Source: an uncultured Pelagibacteraceae bacterium
GTDB lineage: Bacteria > Pseudomonadota > Alphaproteobacteria > Pelagibacterales > Pelagibacteraceae
DNA length: 64,000 nt
Direction: 5' to 3'
NCBI GenBank assembly: GCA_902545635.1
Contig: CACCGT010000005.1
Coordinates: 1 to 64,000 of the forward strand
Part shown: positions 1 to 9,304 of the stretch, one piece after another
Layout: every line of letters starts with the position of its first letter
How positions within the stretch are numbered: position 1 is the stretch's first letter
Translations under genes and position numbers: made by a program
Notes under the pieces: model-generated
What the model was told of the DNA's origin: nothing
What the model saw: only the letters and a program-made list of their open reading frames with translations
Database searches by the model: none

Positions 1-27
1 ATTTTTAAAAGATCTTATTAATTAAAT

Positions 28-1200
28 ATGATTAAAAAAATTACAAAAAGTTTTGTATCTTTTTTTAGACTGGAGGCTGCTAGTGGAATAGTTCTTCTAT
101 TTGCGGCTGTTATAGCTTTAATTATTAGTAATTCAGAATTATCAAACCTATATTTCTCAACGTTAGAAAAATATTTATTTATTGGAATAAATAATTTTGG
201 ACTTAAGCTTACAGTTTTGCATTGGATAAATGATGCATTAATGGCAATTTTTTTCTTTTTTGTAACTCTTGAAATTAAAAGAGAATTTTTGCAAGGCGAA
301 TTATCTAACATTAAACAAGCTCTCCTTCCTATAATTGCTGCAGTGGGTGGAATGGTTATTCCTGCATTAATATATGTGATTATAAATTTAGGAGATGGAG
401 AAACTTTAAAGGGATGGGCAATACCCTCTGCAACAGATATTGCTTTCTCTTTGGGTGTATTATCATTATTGGGTAGTAGAGTGCCACTTTCTTTAAAAGT
501 ATTTTTAACAGCTTTAGCAATTATAGATGATTTAGGAGCTATAGTTATAATAGCTCTATTTTACTCTGGTGATTTAAGTATTAAATATTTATCTTTGATG
601 CTTTTAGCATTTATAGTTTTGTTAGTTATAAATAAATTTAATGTAAAAAAATTTCTACCCTATTTGATAGTTGGAATTTTCTTATGGGATTTTACACACA
701 ATTCAGGAATTCATGCAACAATTGCTGGTGTACTGCTTGCAATGACAATACCTCACAGAAAAAAAGATAAAGATTTCTCACTCCTAATTAAAGTGGAGCA
801 CGCAATAAGTCCATATGTTGCATTTGGAATAATGCCAATTTTTGCTTTTGCAAATGCTGGAGTATCTTTGGAAGGTTTATCATTTTCATCGTTATTAGAC
901 AAAGTTCCTTTGGGCATAGTTTTGGGATTATTTGTTGGAAAACAATTAGGTGTTTTTGTATTTTCTTATGTATCTATTAAATTAAAAGTTGCCCAAATGC
1001 CGAGTAATACAAGTTGGTATAATTTTTATGGAGTTGGGGTTTTAACAGGAATTGGTTTTACAATGAGTTTATTTGTTGGAAATTTAGCATTTGCAGATAA
1101 TTTGCAGTATATGGATGGTGTAAAGATTGGAGTTTTAACTGGGTCATTATTATCCACTTTATTTGGATACTTTTTAATACTACTTACACCAAATAGATAA
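28..1200 (+). CDS. nhaA: Na+/H+ antiporter NhaA
   Basis: Inner-membrane antiporter that exchanges cytoplasmic Na+ for H+, used for sodium and pH homeostasis. The 390-residue protein is hydrophobic throughout and matches the usual NhaA length. Two family signatures are visible: the A-T-D-I-A-F segment near residue 135, whose Asp matches E. coli D133, and I-I-D-D-L-G with the transport aspartates at about 167-168. The ATG at 28 follows only A/T-rich sequence without a clear Shine-Dalgarno. A secreted glutathione peroxidase starts 8 bases downstream on the same strand, so the two are probably cotranscribed. A Na+-coupled marine lifestyle fits this gene. Confidence 0.97.
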   Translation: MIKKITKSFVSFFRLEAASGIVLLFAAVIALIISNSELSNLYFSTLEKYLFIGINNFGLKLTVLHWINDALMAIFFFFVTLEIKREFLQGELSNIKQALLPIIAAVGGMVIPALIYVIINLGDGETLKGWAIPSATDIAFSLGVLSLLGSRVPLSLKVFLTALAIIDDLGAIVIIALFYSGDLSIKYLSLMLLAFIVLLVINKFNVKKFLPYLIVGIFLWDFTHNSGIHATIAGVLLAMTIPHRKKDKDFSLLIKVEHAISPYVAFGIMPIFAFANAGVSLEGLSFSSLLDKVPLGIVLGLFVGKQLGVFVFSYVSIKLKVAQMPSNTSWYNFYGVGVLTGIGFTMSLFVGNLAFADNLQYMDGVKIGVLTGSLLSTLFGYFLILLTPNR

Positions 1201-1208
1201 TTTAAATA

Positions 1209-1757
1209 ATGAAAAACCTACTGATATTTGGACTTACTATAATTATGATTTTTTTTAAAAATACATCGCATGCTGAGTATGAAAAGATCTTTTATGATTT
1301 TAAAATAAACAGTATTACAGGTGATCAAATAGATTTAAAAGACTTTAAAGGTAAACCTATTTTGATTGTAAATACAGCAAGCTATTGTGGATTTACAAAA
1401 CAATACAACGATATGCAAGAACTATGGGAGAAATATAGAGAGAGAGGCTTAATTGTTCTTGGTGTACCATCAAATTCGTTTAATCAGGAAAAATCTAATA
1501 ATAGTGCTGTTAAAGAATTTTGTGAAGTTAACTTTAATATTAATTTTCCACTCACAGAAATAACTGATGTTAAGGGTGATAATGCGCATGATATTTATAA
1601 ATGGGCTAAAGAAAACTATGGAAAATCAGCTGTACCTAAATGGAATTTTTATAAAATATTAATTAATAGAGAAGGTAAAATAGAAGATACCTACGCATCT
1701 TTAACAAGCCCAACATCAAATAAGATTACAAAAAAAATTGAAAATTTATTAAATTAA
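1209..1757 (+). CDS. Glutathione peroxidase family protein, probably periplasmic
   Basis: Thiol peroxidase that reduces hydroperoxides. An N-terminal hydrophobic segment ending in S-H-A (about residues 1-22) looks like a Sec signal peptide, so the enzyme probably acts in the periplasm. The active-site segment N-T-A-S-Y-C-G-F-T places a cysteine (about residue 60) where animal enzymes have selenocysteine; the later W-N-F motif also fits the family. The gene follows nhaA at 8 bases. Its 3' end overlaps the convergent metallo-hydrolase gene by 9 bases, so there is no room for an independent terminator. The physiological reductant cannot be read from the sequence. Confidence 0.9.
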   Translation: MKNLLIFGLTIIMIFFKNTSHAEYEKIFYDFKINSITGDQIDLKDFKGKPILIVNTASYCGFTKQYNDMQELWEKYRERGLIVLGVPSNSFNQEKSNNSAVKEFCEVNFNINFPLTEITDVKGDNAHDIYKWAKENYGKSAVPKWNFYKILINREGKIEDTYASLTSPTSNKITKKIENLLN

Positions 1758-2522
1758 AACTGTCAATCCATCATGAGCAGGAGTTACATTTTTAGGTAAT
1801 AATTTTTTTATTTGATTATAGTCAATTTCATTACTTAAATTTGTTAAAATTGTATTCTTTGGCTTAATTTTATCGATTAATTTCAATACATCCTCTAAAT
1901 TAAAATGGGTTGGATGAAAATTATATCTTAAACAATCTACAATAAGATATTTTAAGTTTTTAAGATATTTTAAATCTTTATTATCAATCTTATTAACATC
2001 AGGTGCATAAGCACATTTGTCATTGATTATATAACAAATACTTTTTATTGATCCATGATGAACCTTTAATGATTTAATAGTAATTTGTGTTTTTAAATCA
2101 CTAAGTAAATTCTTTTTTTTTAATTTTTTTGCATCGAGTATAGATGGATAATTTTTGTAATCTTTAAAACAGTAACCGAAAGTATTTTTAAGATTTTTCT
2201 TTGTGATTTCATCTGCGTAAATTGGTATTTTTTTTTTATTTTTTAAAGAGAAAACCCTCAATTCATTAATTCCATGTGTTTGATCAGCATGAGAATGAGT
2301 GTAAAAAACTGCATCAATATTTTTAACTTTATTTTTTAATAATTGAGATTTTAAATCTGGAGATGTATCAATTAGAATATTTAAGTTTTTGGAGCTTATT
2401 AGAGCTGAACATCTTGACCGTATATTTCTTTTATTCTTAGGATCACAACTTCCATAATGTCCATCAATACGGGGTATACCTAAAGAACTACCGCAACCCA
2501 AAATGGTCAATTTTATACTCAT
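1749..2522 (-). CDS. MBL-fold metal-dependent hydrolase (PhnP-like family)
   Basis: Metallo-beta-lactamase-fold hydrolase resembling PhnP, with the N-terminal L-G-C-G-S-S-L-G-I-P signature. The metal motif at residues 76-84 reads H-S-H-A-D-Q-T-H-G, so the fourth position of the usual H-x-H-x-D-H motif is Gln. The gene overlaps the upstream tatD gene by 4 bases. This placement beside tatD and metG is conserved in Alphaproteobacteria and argues for a housekeeping phosphodiesterase, not a dedicated C-P lyase enzyme. The C-P lyase cluster about 42 kb away has no PhnP, so a moonlighting role is possible but unproven. Confidence 0.8.
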   Translation of the reverse strand: MSIKLTILGCGSSLGIPRIDGHYGSCDPKNKRNIRSRCSALISSKNLNILIDTSPDLKSQLLKNKVKNIDAVFYTHSHADQTHGINELRVFSLKNKKKIPIYADEITKKNLKNTFGYCFKDYKNYPSILDAKKLKKKNLLSDLKTQITIKSLKVHHGSIKSICYIINDKCAYAPDVNKIDNKDLKYLKNLKYLIVDCLRYNFHPTHFNLEDVLKLIDKIKPKNTILTNLSNEIDYNQIKKLLPKNVTPAHDGLTVLI

Positions 2523-3280
2523 TTATTAAAAAATAATCTATTAAAATTGTCAGTAGTTATTTTGTCTAGATCTTCTATATCAACATTTTTCAATTCAGAT
2601 AATTTTTTTAATGTGTAACGCACAAAAGAAGGTTCATTTTTCTTACCTCTCATTGGCTCAGGTGCTAAAAAGGGACTGTCTGTTTCAACAAGCAATCTTT
2701 CTAAAGGTAATTCTTTAAAAGTATTTTGAAGATCTGTGCTATTCTTAAATGTAATAATACCACTAGCTGAAAAGAAGGAGTTAAGTTCCATTAATTTCAA
2801 TGCAAAAGTTAGGGATCCTGTAAAGCAATGCATGAGTATTTTTAAATTCTTGTTAGAATTTTTTAATATTTCATATGTTTCAGCTTCAGCATTTCTAGAA
2901 TGTACAATTAAAGGTATATCTAATTCTAATGCTGCATCTATATGATTTTTAAAACTTCTTATTTGTTTATCTTTATCACTATTATTGTAATAAAAATCTA
3001 AACCTGTCTCACCTACTCCAATTATTTTATTATTAGTATTAATTTTTTTAATTATTTCATCTTTTGATACTTGATCATTGTTAGTTTCGTGGGGATGTAT
3101 ACCAAAAGTTCCAAATATCATTTCATCTTTGTTTATAATCTCTAAAATTTTAGGAAACCCATTTAAAGTTGTTGATATTGTTAATAGTTTTTGGACACCT
3201 TCCTTTTTGCATTTTGCTAAAATATCCTCAATATTTTGAACTAATGGTTCGTGATCTAGGTGACAATGTGAATCAATCAT
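2519..3280 (-). CDS. tatD: TatD family metal-dependent hydrolase
   Basis: Amidohydrolase-fold metal-dependent nuclease of the TatD/YcfH family. The first residues, M-I-D-S-H-C-H-L-D, contain the H-x-H metal pair; further ligands appear in G-E-x-G-L-D-F-Y, I-V-H-S-R, M-H-C-F-T-G and E-T-D-S-P-F. I place the start at the ATG ending at 3280 and not at the in-frame TTG ending at 3289, because it puts the H-x-H motif at the normal distance from the terminus. It overlaps the end of metG by 8 bases. The gene is in a metG-tatD-MBL run, as in other Alphaproteobacteria. Confidence 0.93.
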   Translation of the reverse strand: MIDSHCHLDHEPLVQNIEDILAKCKKEGVQKLLTISTTLNGFPKILEIINKDEMIFGTFGIHPHETNNDQVSKDEIIKKINTNNKIIGVGETGLDFYYNNSDKDKQIRSFKNHIDAALELDIPLIVHSRNAEAETYEILKNSNKNLKILMHCFTGSLTFALKLMELNSFFSASGIITFKNSTDLQNTFKELPLERLLVETDSPFLAPEPMRGKKNEPSFVRYTLKKLSELKNVDIEDLDKITTDNFNRLFFNK

Positions 3281-4811
3281 TTTTTTCAATCTTTCTGAAT
3301 AATATATCTAATTTACTTAATTTAAGACCTTTCCTTAAATAATTATTATCCTTAATTGTCTCAAAATAAATTTTATCTTCCTTTATACCAAATACTTCCA
3401 ACACTTTGAGAGATGAACTTGGTATTATTGGATATAGTAATATAGTGACTTTTCTAATTAGCTCCAATGCAACATAAATAATAGTATTCATTCTTAATTT
3501 ATCATTCTTTTTTTTCCAAGGTTCCTGGTCATTAAAATACTTATTTGCCGCAAATAACTGATCTACGATAAAATTTATATATAAATTTACATCCTGATTA
3601 TCAGAATATTTTATTAAATTTTTATAATTTTTAGAGTATTGATCTAAGATCAATTTATCATCTTCTGTAAAAGCATCATTATCAGGAACTTCAAAACTAG
3701 AATTTTTATCACAAAACGACAAAACCCTTTGGCACAGATTTCCATAATTGTTAGCCAAATCACTATTTATACAAGATTCTAATTTTTCTTGTGAAATATT
3801 CCCATCGTTACCAAATGAAACTTCTTTAATTAAATAATATCTCAAAGGATCTAAACCATAAGTATCTATAATTTCAAGCGGATCTAAAATATTACCTTTA
3901 GATTTTGACATTTTTTCATCACCTGAAAGTATCCATCCATGACCAAATACTCTTTTTGGTGGATCTATATCAGCTGCTAACAAAAAAGCTGGCCAGTAAA
4001 TTGCATGGAATCTTAATATATCTTTCCCTATTAAATGGAGATCTGCGGGCCAAAAAGATTTAAATAAATCATCGCTTTCATTTGGATAATTTAAAGCACT
4101 AAGATAATTTGTTAAAGCATCCAACCAAACATAAATAACATGATCTTTATTACTAGGAACTTTTATTCCCCAGTTGAAAGATTTTCTACTGACAGATAAA
4201 TCTTTTAATCCTGATTTAACAAAACTAACAACTTCATTTTTTCTTGTTTCTGGTAATATAAAGTCAGGATTTTTATCATAAAATTTAATTAATTTATCTT
4301 GCCAATTAGATAATTTAAAAAAATAAGACTCTTCTTCTACCCACTCTACTTTAGATCCTGAAGTGATTGCTTTTTTTGTACCATCCAAATTCTCAATTTC
4401 ACTTTCTGTATAAAAAGCTTCATCAGAGACAGAATACCAACCAGAATACTTTGATAAATAAATTTCACCTTTTTTTTCTAAAATATTCCAAAGATTTTCA
4501 ACAGATTTAGCATGTCTGGTCTCTGTGGTTCTTATAAAATCGTTATTTGACAAGTTTAATGTCTTAGATAAATCTCTAAAAGTTTTACTTATTTCATCAC
4601 AAAATAATAAAGGATCCATTTTTTTTTCTTCTGCTGCACGTTGAATTTTTTGTCCATGCTCATCTGTGCCCGTTAAAAAATAAACATTAAAACCCTGAAT
4701 TCTTTTTAATCTCGCAAAAAAATCAGCTATAATACTTGAATATGCATGACCCATGTGAGGTTTTGCAGATGGATAATATATTGGTGTTGTAATATAGTAA
4801 TTTTTATTCAC
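3273..4811 (-). CDS. metG: Methionyl-tRNA synthetase
   Basis: Class I aminoacyl-tRNA synthetase that charges tRNA-Met. The ATP-binding signature appears as H-M-G-H at residues 19-22, and the second as K-M-S-K-S near residue 298. At 512 residues it has the catalytic domain, the connective peptide and the anticodon-binding helical bundle, but no C-terminal EMAP-like tRNA-binding domain. No Cys4 zinc knuckle is visible in the connective peptide, as in many alphaproteobacterial forms. It overlaps holB upstream by 8 bases and tatD downstream by 8 bases, so these genes are translationally coupled. Confidence 0.97.
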   Translation of the reverse strand: MNKNYYITTPIYYPSAKPHMGHAYSSIIADFFARLKRIQGFNVYFLTGTDEHGQKIQRAAEEKKMDPLLFCDEISKTFRDLSKTLNLSNNDFIRTTETRHAKSVENLWNILEKKGEIYLSKYSGWYSVSDEAFYTESEIENLDGTKKAITSGSKVEWVEEESYFFKLSNWQDKLIKFYDKNPDFILPETRKNEVVSFVKSGLKDLSVSRKSFNWGIKVPSNKDHVIYVWLDALTNYLSALNYPNESDDLFKSFWPADLHLIGKDILRFHAIYWPAFLLAADIDPPKRVFGHGWILSGDEKMSKSKGNILDPLEIIDTYGLDPLRYYLIKEVSFGNDGNISQEKLESCINSDLANNYGNLCQRVLSFCDKNSSFEVPDNDAFTEDDKLILDQYSKNYKNLIKYSDNQDVNLYINFIVDQLFAANKYFNDQEPWKKKNDKLRMNTIIYVALELIRKVTILLYPIIPSSSLKVLEVFGIKEDKIYFETIKDNNYLRKGLKLSKLDILFRKIEKND

Positions 4812-5724
4812 TTAATAATTTATCATTAAATTCTAGAAAAAATGACTCAAAATCTAAATTATATTTTTTAACAAAAGAAAGTTTTTGATAAAAATATTTT
4901 TTTATTTTAAATGAAATTTTCTTAGAATTATTTATATTTTTGTAGAAGAAAAGTTCAATAAATAAATTTAAATATTCTTTGATAAATTCATCAGATATAT
5001 ATATTTTATTTTTAATTATATATTTTAATAAATCCTCGATATTACACTCTTTTATAGATAAATCATTACTTTCTAGAAAATTTACCAGTGATATTAAAAA
5101 CGATGGAGAATTATAATTATTTATATAATCTAAATTAATATCATTATATATATCTCTATTAAAATAATAATTTACAATCTCTATTACCTCTAATTTGATT
5201 AAGTTTAGTTTAAATTCTAAGCATCTTGATTTAATAGTTTCTATGATTTTAAGCTCAGAATTATTGGTTAAAATATAATGTGTTTTATTATTAGGTTCTT
5301 CAATAGATTTTAATAAAGCATTAGCAGAATTTATACTCAATAAATTAATATCCTCTATTATAACAAATTTTCTTTCATTATTAAAAGATGTTTGATTAGT
5401 AAACCTAATCATTTCTCTTATTTGATCAATATCTATGATTTTTTTATCTTTTTTTTTTTTAATTTTTAAAATGTTAGGATGTGAGTTGGTAGCTATAAGC
5501 TTAGACAAATTACTATCTATTTTAAATTCATTTTTTTTTAAATCGTAGGTTTTATCGTTGTTTTTTGAAAAAAAATAATACAAAAGGTGATTAACTATAA
5601 TTTTTTTTCCTATACCTTTAGAACCATTTATTAAAATTTTATTTGGGAATTTTCCTATTTGATCTAGATATATTAAATCATTAAAGATAGTTTTATGACC
5701 AATAAGTTTGCTTGTTTCTTTCAT
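4804..5724 (-). CDS. holB: DNA polymerase III subunit delta-prime
   Basis: Clamp-loader subunit that helps place the beta sliding clamp on DNA. The AAA+ fold is supported by a P-loop G-S-K-G-I-G-K near residues 34-40, an I-I-E-D Walker B-like segment, N-A-L-L-K-S-I-E-E-P and the S-R-C sensor region. Residues after about 200 are very Lys/Asn/Ile-rich and poorly conserved. No four-cysteine zinc module is present; only two cysteines occur. It starts 1 base after the tmk stop and overlaps metG by 8 bases. The tmk-holB-metG order is standard in Alphaproteobacteria. Confidence 0.9.
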   Translation of the reverse strand: MKETSKLIGHKTIFNDLIYLDQIGKFPNKILINGSKGIGKKIIVNHLLYYFFSKNNDKTYDLKKNEFKIDSNLSKLIATNSHPNILKIKKKKDKKIIDIDQIREMIRFTNQTSFNNERKFVIIEDINLLSINSANALLKSIEEPNNKTHYILTNNSELKIIETIKSRCLEFKLNLIKLEVIEIVNYYFNRDIYNDINLDYINNYNSPSFLISLVNFLESNDLSIKECNIEDLLKYIIKNKIYISDEFIKEYLNLFIELFFYKNINNSKKISFKIKKYFYQKLSFVKKYNLDFESFFLEFNDKLLSE

Positions 5725-6345
5725 TTATTTTAAAATTTTCTTTATCTTATTAATTAATTTATTTTCAATAATTTTTAAACTATCCTTATTGCTATCTAAT
5801 ATTAAATATTTTGACTTTTTTTTATTTGCTAAATTTAAAAATCCTATTTGAACTTTATTATAAAAATTATATTTAAAATTATCATATTTATTATTATTTT
5901 TTCTTAATTTAAGCCTATTCAACATGTTCTTTTTATTTACAATACTTAAAAAAGTAAAGTTTGGTTTAAATTTACCTAAAAGAAAATTATTCATTTCTAA
6001 AATTAAACGTTTATCAAAACCCATGCCATAATGCTGATATGCTAATGTTGAGTCTACGAAGCGGTCAATTAATATTACTTTTTTTTTATAATTTTTTTTT
6101 ATAATTTTATCTATATTCTCTGATCTAGAGGCCATGAGAAGAAATAAATCTGTTTTATTGTTTAATTTTGATTTTTTATTTAACATTAAGGATCTTAATT
6201 TTTCAGAAAGAATAGTGCCACCAGGTTCTCGAAACGTAATGTATTTAATCTTATTTTTTTTTAAATATTTAATAACATTTTTTAAACTAGTAGATTTCCC
6301 AGAAGTCTCTATTCCTTCAAAAACTATTATGGGATTTTTAGACAT
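5725..6345 (-). CDS. tmk: Thymidylate kinase
   Basis: Phosphorylates dTMP to dTDP for DNA synthesis. The P-loop G-I-E-T-S-G-K-S-T (about residues 11-19), F-R-E-P-G-G-T substrate loop and D-R-F-V-D-S-T-L-A-Y-Q signature are present. I prefer the ATG ending at 6345 over the adjacent in-frame GTG at 6348; both overlap the end of dacC by a few bases. At about 206 residues the length is normal. The C-terminal third is dominated by Lys, Asn and Ile codons, typical of this A/T-rich genome. Confidence 0.95.
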   Translation of the reverse strand: MSKNPIIVFEGIETSGKSTSLKNVIKYLKKNKIKYITFREPGGTILSEKLRSLMLNKKSKLNNKTDLFLLMASRSENIDKIIKKNYKKKVILIDRFVDSTLAYQHYGMGFDKRLILEMNNFLLGKFKPNFTFLSIVNKKNMLNRLKLRKNNNKYDNFKYNFYNKVQIGFLNLANKKKSKYLILDSNKDSLKIIENKLINKIKKILK

Positions 6346-7492
6346 CACCCCAGATAAGAAAATTTACAGATGAAATAAACCTAGAAAAGATATTTTGTCT
6401 TTTTACATTCTCTAAGGCTAAAAGATTATATTCTCCTATTTGTTCATCTTTATAAGAAATTTTAACTTTACCTAATATGTCATCCTTCAAAATTGGAGCT
6501 TTTAAAGGACCTTGATAATCGACAGATACTTTTAAATATTTTTTTTTTGCTTTTGGAATTGTTTTATAAACATCTTCACTAATGTAAGATTTAACTGTTT
6601 TTTGTGTCCCCTGCCAAACTTCTAACTCATCAAATATTTCATTCTTTTTAGCAATATTTATCGTGTCAAAATTAGTCAGACCATACGTTAATAATTTAAG
6701 TGATTCTTTTGATCTTGAATTTTTTGATACAAAACCACTGCCAACTGCTATTATTCTTCTTTCATTTCTTTTGATAGTTGAGGCTAGTGAATATTTTTCA
6801 TATGCAAGATATCCTGTTTTTATTCCATCAACGCCAATATTTTTATAAAGCAAAGGATTGCGATTACCTTGTTTTATTGGGTCTCCACCAGTTCTATTCC
6901 AAGTAAATTCAGTTTCTTTGTAGTACTTATAGTAATTTGGATAATTTTTTATTAAGTAATTGGACATTATTAATATATCTCTAACTGTTGATAAATTATC
7001 TGGAGCATTTATCCCTGATGAATTAGAAAAATTAGTATTTTCCATTCCAATTTCTCTTGCTTTTTCAGTCATCATAATTGCAAACTCTTCTTCAGTTCCG
7101 GCAATACCTTCAGCAAGTGCGATACAAGCATCATTTCCAGAAGAAACAATGATACCTCTTAATAAATTTTCAACAGTTATTTCATCACCAACCATTATAA
7201 ACATTGAAGAGTATCCTGCTTGAGATAATCTCCACGCATTCTCAGATACCAAAAATTTATCATCTAATGACAATTCACCACTTTTAAGTAAATCAAAAGC
7301 TATTATCGAGGTCATAATTTTTGTCATTGAAGCTGGAAATATTTGCCTATCAGCATCTTTTTCAAACAATATTTTGCCTGACAAATAGTCTTGAACAATA
7401 GCAGTTCGAGCTTCTACATCAAAGTTAGCAAAAACAGGTTTTGTTAAGAATGTTAAAATTGTTAAAACCAACGATAAATTTTTTACACTCAT
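6338..7492 (-). CDS. dacC: D-alanyl-D-alanine carboxypeptidase (PBP5/6 type)
   Basis: Penicillin-binding protein that trims the terminal D-Ala from peptidoglycan stem peptides in the periplasm. A signal peptide (about residues 1-22, ending V-F-A) precedes the S11 peptidase domain. The catalytic motifs are S-M-T-K (about 55-58), S-G-N (about 117) and K-T-G (about 225). The C-terminal beta domain is also present. The start overlaps the end of the RlpA-like gene by 4 bases, and the order mltB-rlpA-dacC resembles cell-wall clusters of many Proteobacteria. dacA would be an equally acceptable symbol. Confidence 0.94.
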   Translation of the reverse strand: MSVKNLSLVLTILTFLTKPVFANFDVEARTAIVQDYLSGKILFEKDADRQIFPASMTKIMTSIIAFDLLKSGELSLDDKFLVSENAWRLSQAGYSSMFIMVGDEITVENLLRGIIVSSGNDACIALAEGIAGTEEEFAIMMTEKAREIGMENTNFSNSSGINAPDNLSTVRDILIMSNYLIKNYPNYYKYYKETEFTWNRTGGDPIKQGNRNPLLYKNIGVDGIKTGYLAYEKYSLASTIKRNERRIIAVGSGFVSKNSRSKESLKLLTYGLTNFDTINIAKKNEIFDELEVWQGTQKTVKSYISEDVYKTIPKAKKKYLKVSVDYQGPLKAPILKDDILGKVKISYKDEQIGEYNLLALENVKRQNIFSRFISSVNFLIWGDV

Positions 7493-8316
7493 AATTTAAT
7501 TATCTCAATACTATCAAAATCAAGATTTTCGATATTGTGAAATCCTTTTTTTAATTTATCAAAATCCTTATATGGTCCTTTATAAACTCTAAAACTATTT
7601 TGTGACAACTTTTTGATTAAGATATTCTCTATATTAAATTCTTCAAATAGCCTATTTTTTAACATAATAGCGGAGTCTTCGAAATAGAAGTCTCCAAATT
7701 TAATTATATAATTAAAATTAGTTACAAAATTCTCAGTATTAGATTCTTTTATTTCTGACTCAAGGCTTATATTCTTAATCATTATTTCATCAACTGGAGC
7801 ATTGTTGGCAACCTTTTTTTCTTCATCAAATGTTTTAACGTCATCTGCAACATACAAATTGTCAGAATTTATGGTTTCAATAAATATATAAGGTTCGTTT
7901 GGGTTTATTGATAAATCACTAACAATTCTATTAGTAATTACTGAATTATAAAAGACAGGCAATGATGTTTTGTTTTGAACTATAGTTATTAACGATTTTC
8001 CATTTATAATATTTGTTATCCTAACAGGTGTTCCAGTTGGCAAGTTAGGACTTAATATACTAATTGATGAATTATCCAACTTATGCTCTAAAAAATTAAC
8101 ATTATCTTCATTGTATATTAAAGCAAAGCCTTTATTAGAATAAACAATATTTATTAATTCCTTTTTTTCTTTTTTTTTGGGCAATTCCTTGATTTCTTCT
8201 TTTTGAACTATAGACTTTGTCTCTTTAGGCTTGTCCTTAATATTTATGTTTGCCGATTGATGTTCACAAGCAAATACAGTTAAAAATATCAGATATAAAA
8301 AATGTTTAAATTGCAT
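7489..8316 (-). CDS. rlpA: Lipoprotein with degenerate RlpA-like and C-terminal SPOR domains
   Basis: The N-terminus has a short hydrophobic stretch ending in T-V-F-A-C, a lipobox, so the protein is probably lipid-anchored in the envelope. After a Lys/Glu-rich linker, residues about 65-115 resemble the RlpA double-psi barrel (P-T-G-T-P-V-R-I-T-N, then N-G-K-S). The catalytic features of true RlpA transglycosylases are not obvious. The last 70 residues resemble a SPOR domain that binds denuded glycan strands. Position between mltB and dacC supports a cell-wall role. The assignment rests partly on context; sequence divergence is high. Confidence 0.62.
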   Translation of the reverse strand: MQFKHFLYLIFLTVFACEHQSANINIKDKPKETKSIVQKEEIKELPKKKEKKELINIVYSNKGFALIYNEDNVNFLEHKLDNSSISILSPNLPTGTPVRITNIINGKSLITIVQNKTSLPVFYNSVITNRIVSDLSINPNEPYIFIETINSDNLYVADDVKTFDEEKKVANNAPVDEIMIKNISLESEIKESNTENFVTNFNYIIKFGDFYFEDSAIMLKNRLFEEFNIENILIKKLSQNSFRVYKGPYKDFDKLKKGFHNIENLDFDSIEIIKL

Positions 8317-9304
8317 TTTTAAACTTACTTTTTAATGTGCATACAGCTAATGCAAATCTTAAAGATCTATTCCATTTTAATATTAGCTCATAATTATCAA
8401 AAACTACATAAGCTGGAGTTAATTTTTTTGCATCAGGAATAATATCATAATCAGGTGTCACAAGCGCAGCATTTAAATTATCAAGTTCATTAAGAATTTC
8501 ACTATTTTTAACGTATTTTTTTAAGTAAGATATTTTATTTTTATGTTTAATTTGTTTTGCAGAAGTATTTAGATATTTATGTGGAGTTTCATTTGTAAGC
8601 TCTACTTTATAAAAACATGGTATGTTATTATCCCAACCTATCTTGTTTAAATAATTAGCAGCTGAAGCAAATGAGTCTTCTATACTCTTAAGGTTTATAG
8701 TTTCATCATTATTATAATCCATTGCATAATTTTTAATAGTAGATGGCATAAATTGAAAATTACCGAATGCACCAGCCCATGACCCTAAATAATTATCTGG
8801 ATTAATAATTCCATTATCGAATAAAATTAAAAGTGTAATAAGTTCAGATGTGAAAAATTCACTCCTTCTTTTGTCATAACTTAATGTTGCCAAAGACGAG
8901 ACAATATCCATTTTTCCTAAATAATTACCAAAATTTGTTTCTATTCCCATAAGGGATAAGAGCAAGCTCTTATCAACAGAAAATTCTTTAGAAATTTTAT
9001 CGATGGTTCTTTTGTTTGTCTTGTATATTTTTAATCCAGAGTTAATTTTTTTGGTATTAGCTCTTTTAGAAATATAAGTTTTTGTATCTTCATAAAACTC
9101 TGGTTGATATCTGTCGTATTTTATAACATCTTTTAAGAAAATTGATTTATCAATTGTTTTTTCAATTGTATTTAGACTCACACCTTTTTTTACAGCAAAT
9201 AATTTAAATTTTTTTTTCCACTCATTAAATGTAAAATTTTCTGCATGAGCTTTAAAATTTATAATAACAAAAAGAAAAAAAATACAAATTTTAATTTTTT
9301 TCAT
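8306..9304 (-). CDS. mltB: Lytic murein transglycosylase, MltB-like
   Basis: Cleaves glycan strands of peptidoglycan to give 1,6-anhydro ends. The signal peptide covers about residues 1-21. The G-I-E-T-N-F-G segment holds the predicted catalytic glutamate, and G-A-F-G-N-F-Q-F-M-P-S-T is the family signature. At 332 residues it is shorter than many homologues and has no C-terminal peptidoglycan-binding domain. It overlaps the RlpA-like gene by 11 bases and the upstream transporter gene by 14 bases, which suggests one transcript. Confidence 0.92.
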   Translation of the reverse strand: MKKIKICIFFLFVIINFKAHAENFTFNEWKKKFKLFAVKKGVSLNTIEKTIDKSIFLKDVIKYDRYQPEFYEDTKTYISKRANTKKINSGLKIYKTNKRTIDKISKEFSVDKSLLLSLMGIETNFGNYLGKMDIVSSLATLSYDKRRSEFFTSELITLLILFDNGIINPDNYLGSWAGAFGNFQFMPSTIKNYAMDYNNDETINLKSIEDSFASAANYLNKIGWDNNIPCFYKVELTNETPHKYLNTSAKQIKHKNKISYLKKYVKNSEILNELDNLNAALVTPDYDIIPDAKKLTPAYVVFDNYELILKWNRSLRFALAVCTLKSKFKNAI

